Notes under the pieces: model-generated
Database searches by the model: none
What the model saw: the letters and a program-made list of their open reading frames with translations, nothing else
Told to the model about the DNA's origin: nothing
DNA from: Streptomyces sp. NBC_00273
GTDB taxonomy: Bacteria; Actinomycetota; Actinomycetes; Streptomycetales; Streptomycetaceae
DNA: 64,000 bases
Assembly: GCF_036178145.1 (NCBI RefSeq)
Contig: NZ_CP108067.1
Location: 3,844,001-3,908,000, forward strand
Direction: 5' to 3'
Shown: piece by piece, positions 62,402 through 64,000 of the stretch
Position numbering within the stretch: the first letter of the stretch is position 1
Layout: each line of letters opens with the position of its first letter
Translations under genes and position numbers: made by a program

Positions 62402-63292
62402 CTACGACCTGGCCCCGAACGTGGTTCCCAGCCGGCCGCAGGCCGCCTTCAGGTGCCCGCGGGCCTCGGCCACCTGGGCCGCGGTCACCCCGCGGTCCCG
62501 CGCAGCATCGCGGACCTCGTCGCGGAACCGGTCCAGCAGCCGGTCCAGGTCTCGGGCCGGGTCGCCGGTGGGCACCAGGTCGGCGGCCCAGTCCCCGTCC
62601 GCCGCCGCATGGGCCGCCGCGTCCCCCGCCGAGGACGCGGCCTGCGTACCGCCGAGCCAGGCTCCGGCCAGGCTGCCCAGGACGCCGCCGGACTTGGCGA
62701 ACTGCTCCTGGAGCTGGCCCGCGATGCGCTGGACCTCCTCGCGGGCCCGCTCCTGGGCCTCCTTGGCCTGACGGCGGGCCTGCTGCGCCTCCTCGCGGGC
62801 GCGGCGGCTCTCGTCCTTCGCCCGGCGCGCCTGTTCCTTCCACTCCTGCCGCGCCTTGCGCAGGTCCTCCTTGGCGGCCTTCCAGGACTCGTCCTCGACC
62901 TGGGTCGCCGACGCCGACGCCGCGGCCCGCATCTCGCGGCGCAGGTCTCCCGCCGCGCCGCGGACGTCGTCTCGGATCTCGGCGGCGAGCTCGGTGACCG
63001 AGTCGCGGATCTCCAGCTCCAGGTCGGCCAGTTCGCCGCCGCGGTCGGCCAGTTCGGCCCGGCCGGCATCGGTGATCGAGTACACCTTGCGCCCGCCCTC
63101 GGTGGCGTGCGTGACCAGGCCCTCGGCCTCCAGCTTCGCCAGCCGCGGGTACACGGTGCCCGCGGAGGGCGCGTACAGGCCCTGGAAGCGCTCCTCCAGC
63201 AGGCGGATCACCTCGTACCCGTGGCGCGGGGCCTCGTCCAGCAGCTTGAGGAGGTACAGGCGGAGTCGGCCGTGGGCGAAGACGGGCGGCAT
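62402..63292 (-). CDS. PadR-family regulator with long coiled-coil extension
   Basis: A 296-residue protein. The N-terminal winged helix (LYLLKLLDEAPRHGYEVIRL, YAPSAGTVYPRLAKLEAEGL) is PadR-type. Residues about 90-215 are a charged coiled coil (ARQEWKEQARRAKDESRRAR). The C-terminal 80 residues are Ala/Asp-rich. Typical PadR proteins have 110-200 residues, so it is unusually long. It begins 2 bp after the stop of the DUF4097 gene and probably regulates it. Confidence 0.82.
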   Translation of the reverse strand: MPPVFAHGRLRLYLLKLLDEAPRHGYEVIRLLEERFQGLYAPSAGTVYPRLAKLEAEGLVTHATEGGRKVYSITDAGRAELADRGGELADLELEIRDSVTELAAEIRDDVRGAAGDLRREMRAAASASATQVEDESWKAAKEDLRKARQEWKEQARRAKDESRRAREEAQQARRQAKEAQERAREEVQRIAGQLQEQFAKSGGVLGSLAGAWLGGTQAASSAGDAAAHAAADGDWAADLVPTGDPARDLDRLLDRFRDEVRDAARDRGVTAAQVAEARGHLKAACGRLGTTFGARS

Positions 63293-63293
63293 G

Positions 63294-64000
63294 TCAGAGC
63301 ACCTTCTTGTCGAGCGCGAGGGGGGCGGCGGGACGGTCCGCGTCGCCCTGCGGGCGGCGCAGCAGCGCGATCGAGCCGGAGACCGTGGTCGCCCGCAGGG
63401 TGCCGGCGCCGGAGCCGAGGGTTCCGGTGATTCGCTTGGCGCCCATCTGGCCGGAGACCCGCAGGTCCTCGAAGGCGTTGGAGACGCGACCGGTGGCGGT
63501 GTTGGCCTCGACCTTGGCGTCCGCGGGGTGCGGGAGGCGGATCGCGACCTGCCCGGAGACGGAGTTGAGGAAGATGTCCACCGGCTTCGGGTCGGCGGGG
63601 TCCGCGGCCAGGTCGATGAGCATGTCGCCGCTGACCGAGTCCGCCCGCACGTTGCCGCCGGAGCCGTCGACCACCGTCAGGCCGCCGGAGACCGAGTGGA
63701 AGCCGAACTCGCCGGAGACGGACTGGGCCTCGACGCTGCCGGAGACGGTGTGCGCCTTGACCCGGCCGGACAGCCCGACCAGCGTGGCGTCACCGGAGAC
63801 CCCGTTGACATCGGTGCCGCCGGAGATGCCGGAGACGAAGACGGCTGCGCCGACCGCGGCCACGTGGACCTGGGTGGTGGCGGGCACGGTGAGGGTGATC
63901 GCGACGCTGCGCTCCCAAGCCTTGCGGCCGGAGGCGGACCCGGCCCAGGCCTTCCAGGGCTTGGTCTCGAACCACTGCTTGAGGCCCTGGGAGCCGTTCC
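63294..64000 (-). CDS. DUF4097 beta-repeat protein (partial, extends past the window)
   Basis: The window end cuts this gene; the frame is open to 64000. The visible part is a DUF4097-type beta helix with recurring VSG turns (GVSGDATLVGLSG, TVSGSVEAQSVSG, DSVSGDMLIDL, NSVSGQVAIRLP), ending in ALDKKVL. Upstream codons read NGSQGLKQWFETKPWKAWAG, so the protein is longer than shown. It is in an operon with the PadR-like gene. Function unknown. Confidence 0.85.
   Translation of the reverse strand, partial: NGSQGLKQWFETKPWKAWAGSASGRKAWERSVAITLTVPATTQVHVAAVGAAVFVSGISGGTDVNGVSGDATLVGLSGRVKAHTVSGSVEAQSVSGEFGFHSVSGGLTVVDGSGGNVRADSVSGDMLIDLAADPADPKPVDIFLNSVSGQVAIRLPHPADAKVEANTATGRVSNAFEDLRVSGQMGAKRITGTLGSGAGTLRATTVSGSIALLRRPQGDADRPAAPLALDKKVL

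Overview
The window is 64 kb of very GC-rich actinobacterial DNA, almost certainly from a Streptomyces. Evidence includes strong G/C in third codon positions, many GTG starts, a conservon (cvn) operon, nickel superoxide dismutase with its maturation protease, a Kgd-type fused 2-oxoglutarate decarboxylase, Scr1-like XRE/DUF6879 regulators and an FxSxx-type RiPP locus. No rRNA, tRNA or CRISPR was seen.

Layout. 0-4.5 kb: conservon cvnA-B-C-D, each gene overlapping the next. 4.9-15.4 kb: PP2C-like protein, MarR regulator, Lon protease with an upstream HspR-type (HAIR) inverted repeat, DUF4097 lipoprotein, rhodanese sulfurtransferase, polytopic glycosyltransferase, small lipoprotein, TetR regulator, GH3-like enzyme. 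15.7-21.7 kb: a two-component pair and kgd. 21.9-26.2 kb: accessory genes (coiled-coil protein, secreted peptide, HAD, YdcF, XRE-TPR regulator, two small genes).

26.7-39.5 kb: a seven-gene minus-strand block. It joins a predicted ternary conflict/signalling module (trypsin-like VMAP-type protein, MoxR AAA+ ATPase, vWA/SAV_2336-type protein) to an FxS RiPP module (precursor FxsA, radical SAM/SPASM FxsB, HExxH peptide hydroxylase, TIR/NB-ARC/TPR protein FxsT). A 17-bp tandem repeat lies just upstream of the precursor gene. 40.4-44.3 kb: a second RiPP-like locus. A 42-residue Pro-rich peptide is translationally coupled to a PIMT-like methyltransferase, next to a frameshifted zinc-ribbon gene, an XRE regulator and an HD hydrolase.

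44.4-64 kb: core genes sodN/sodX, CGNR protein, an amino-acid ABC transporter, malic enzyme, quinone-oxidoreductase-like protein, HTH/Clp-N pair, PadR and DUF4097. A SAM-dependent methyltransferase gene in this block is split by an integrated element of about 8.95 kb (46397-55356). Joining the flanks at a shared TCCTGAC restores a continuous 262-residue reading frame. The element carries a large serine integrase, two HNH nucleases (one apparently frameshifted), an XRE/DUF6879 pair, a small operon of DUF7848, AdoHcyase-like and NUDIX proteins, and small unknown genes. It also holds an 890-bp gene-free stretch with three inverted-repeat modules, two of them with identical 55-nt spacers. That stretch is the most unusual non-coding structure in the window.
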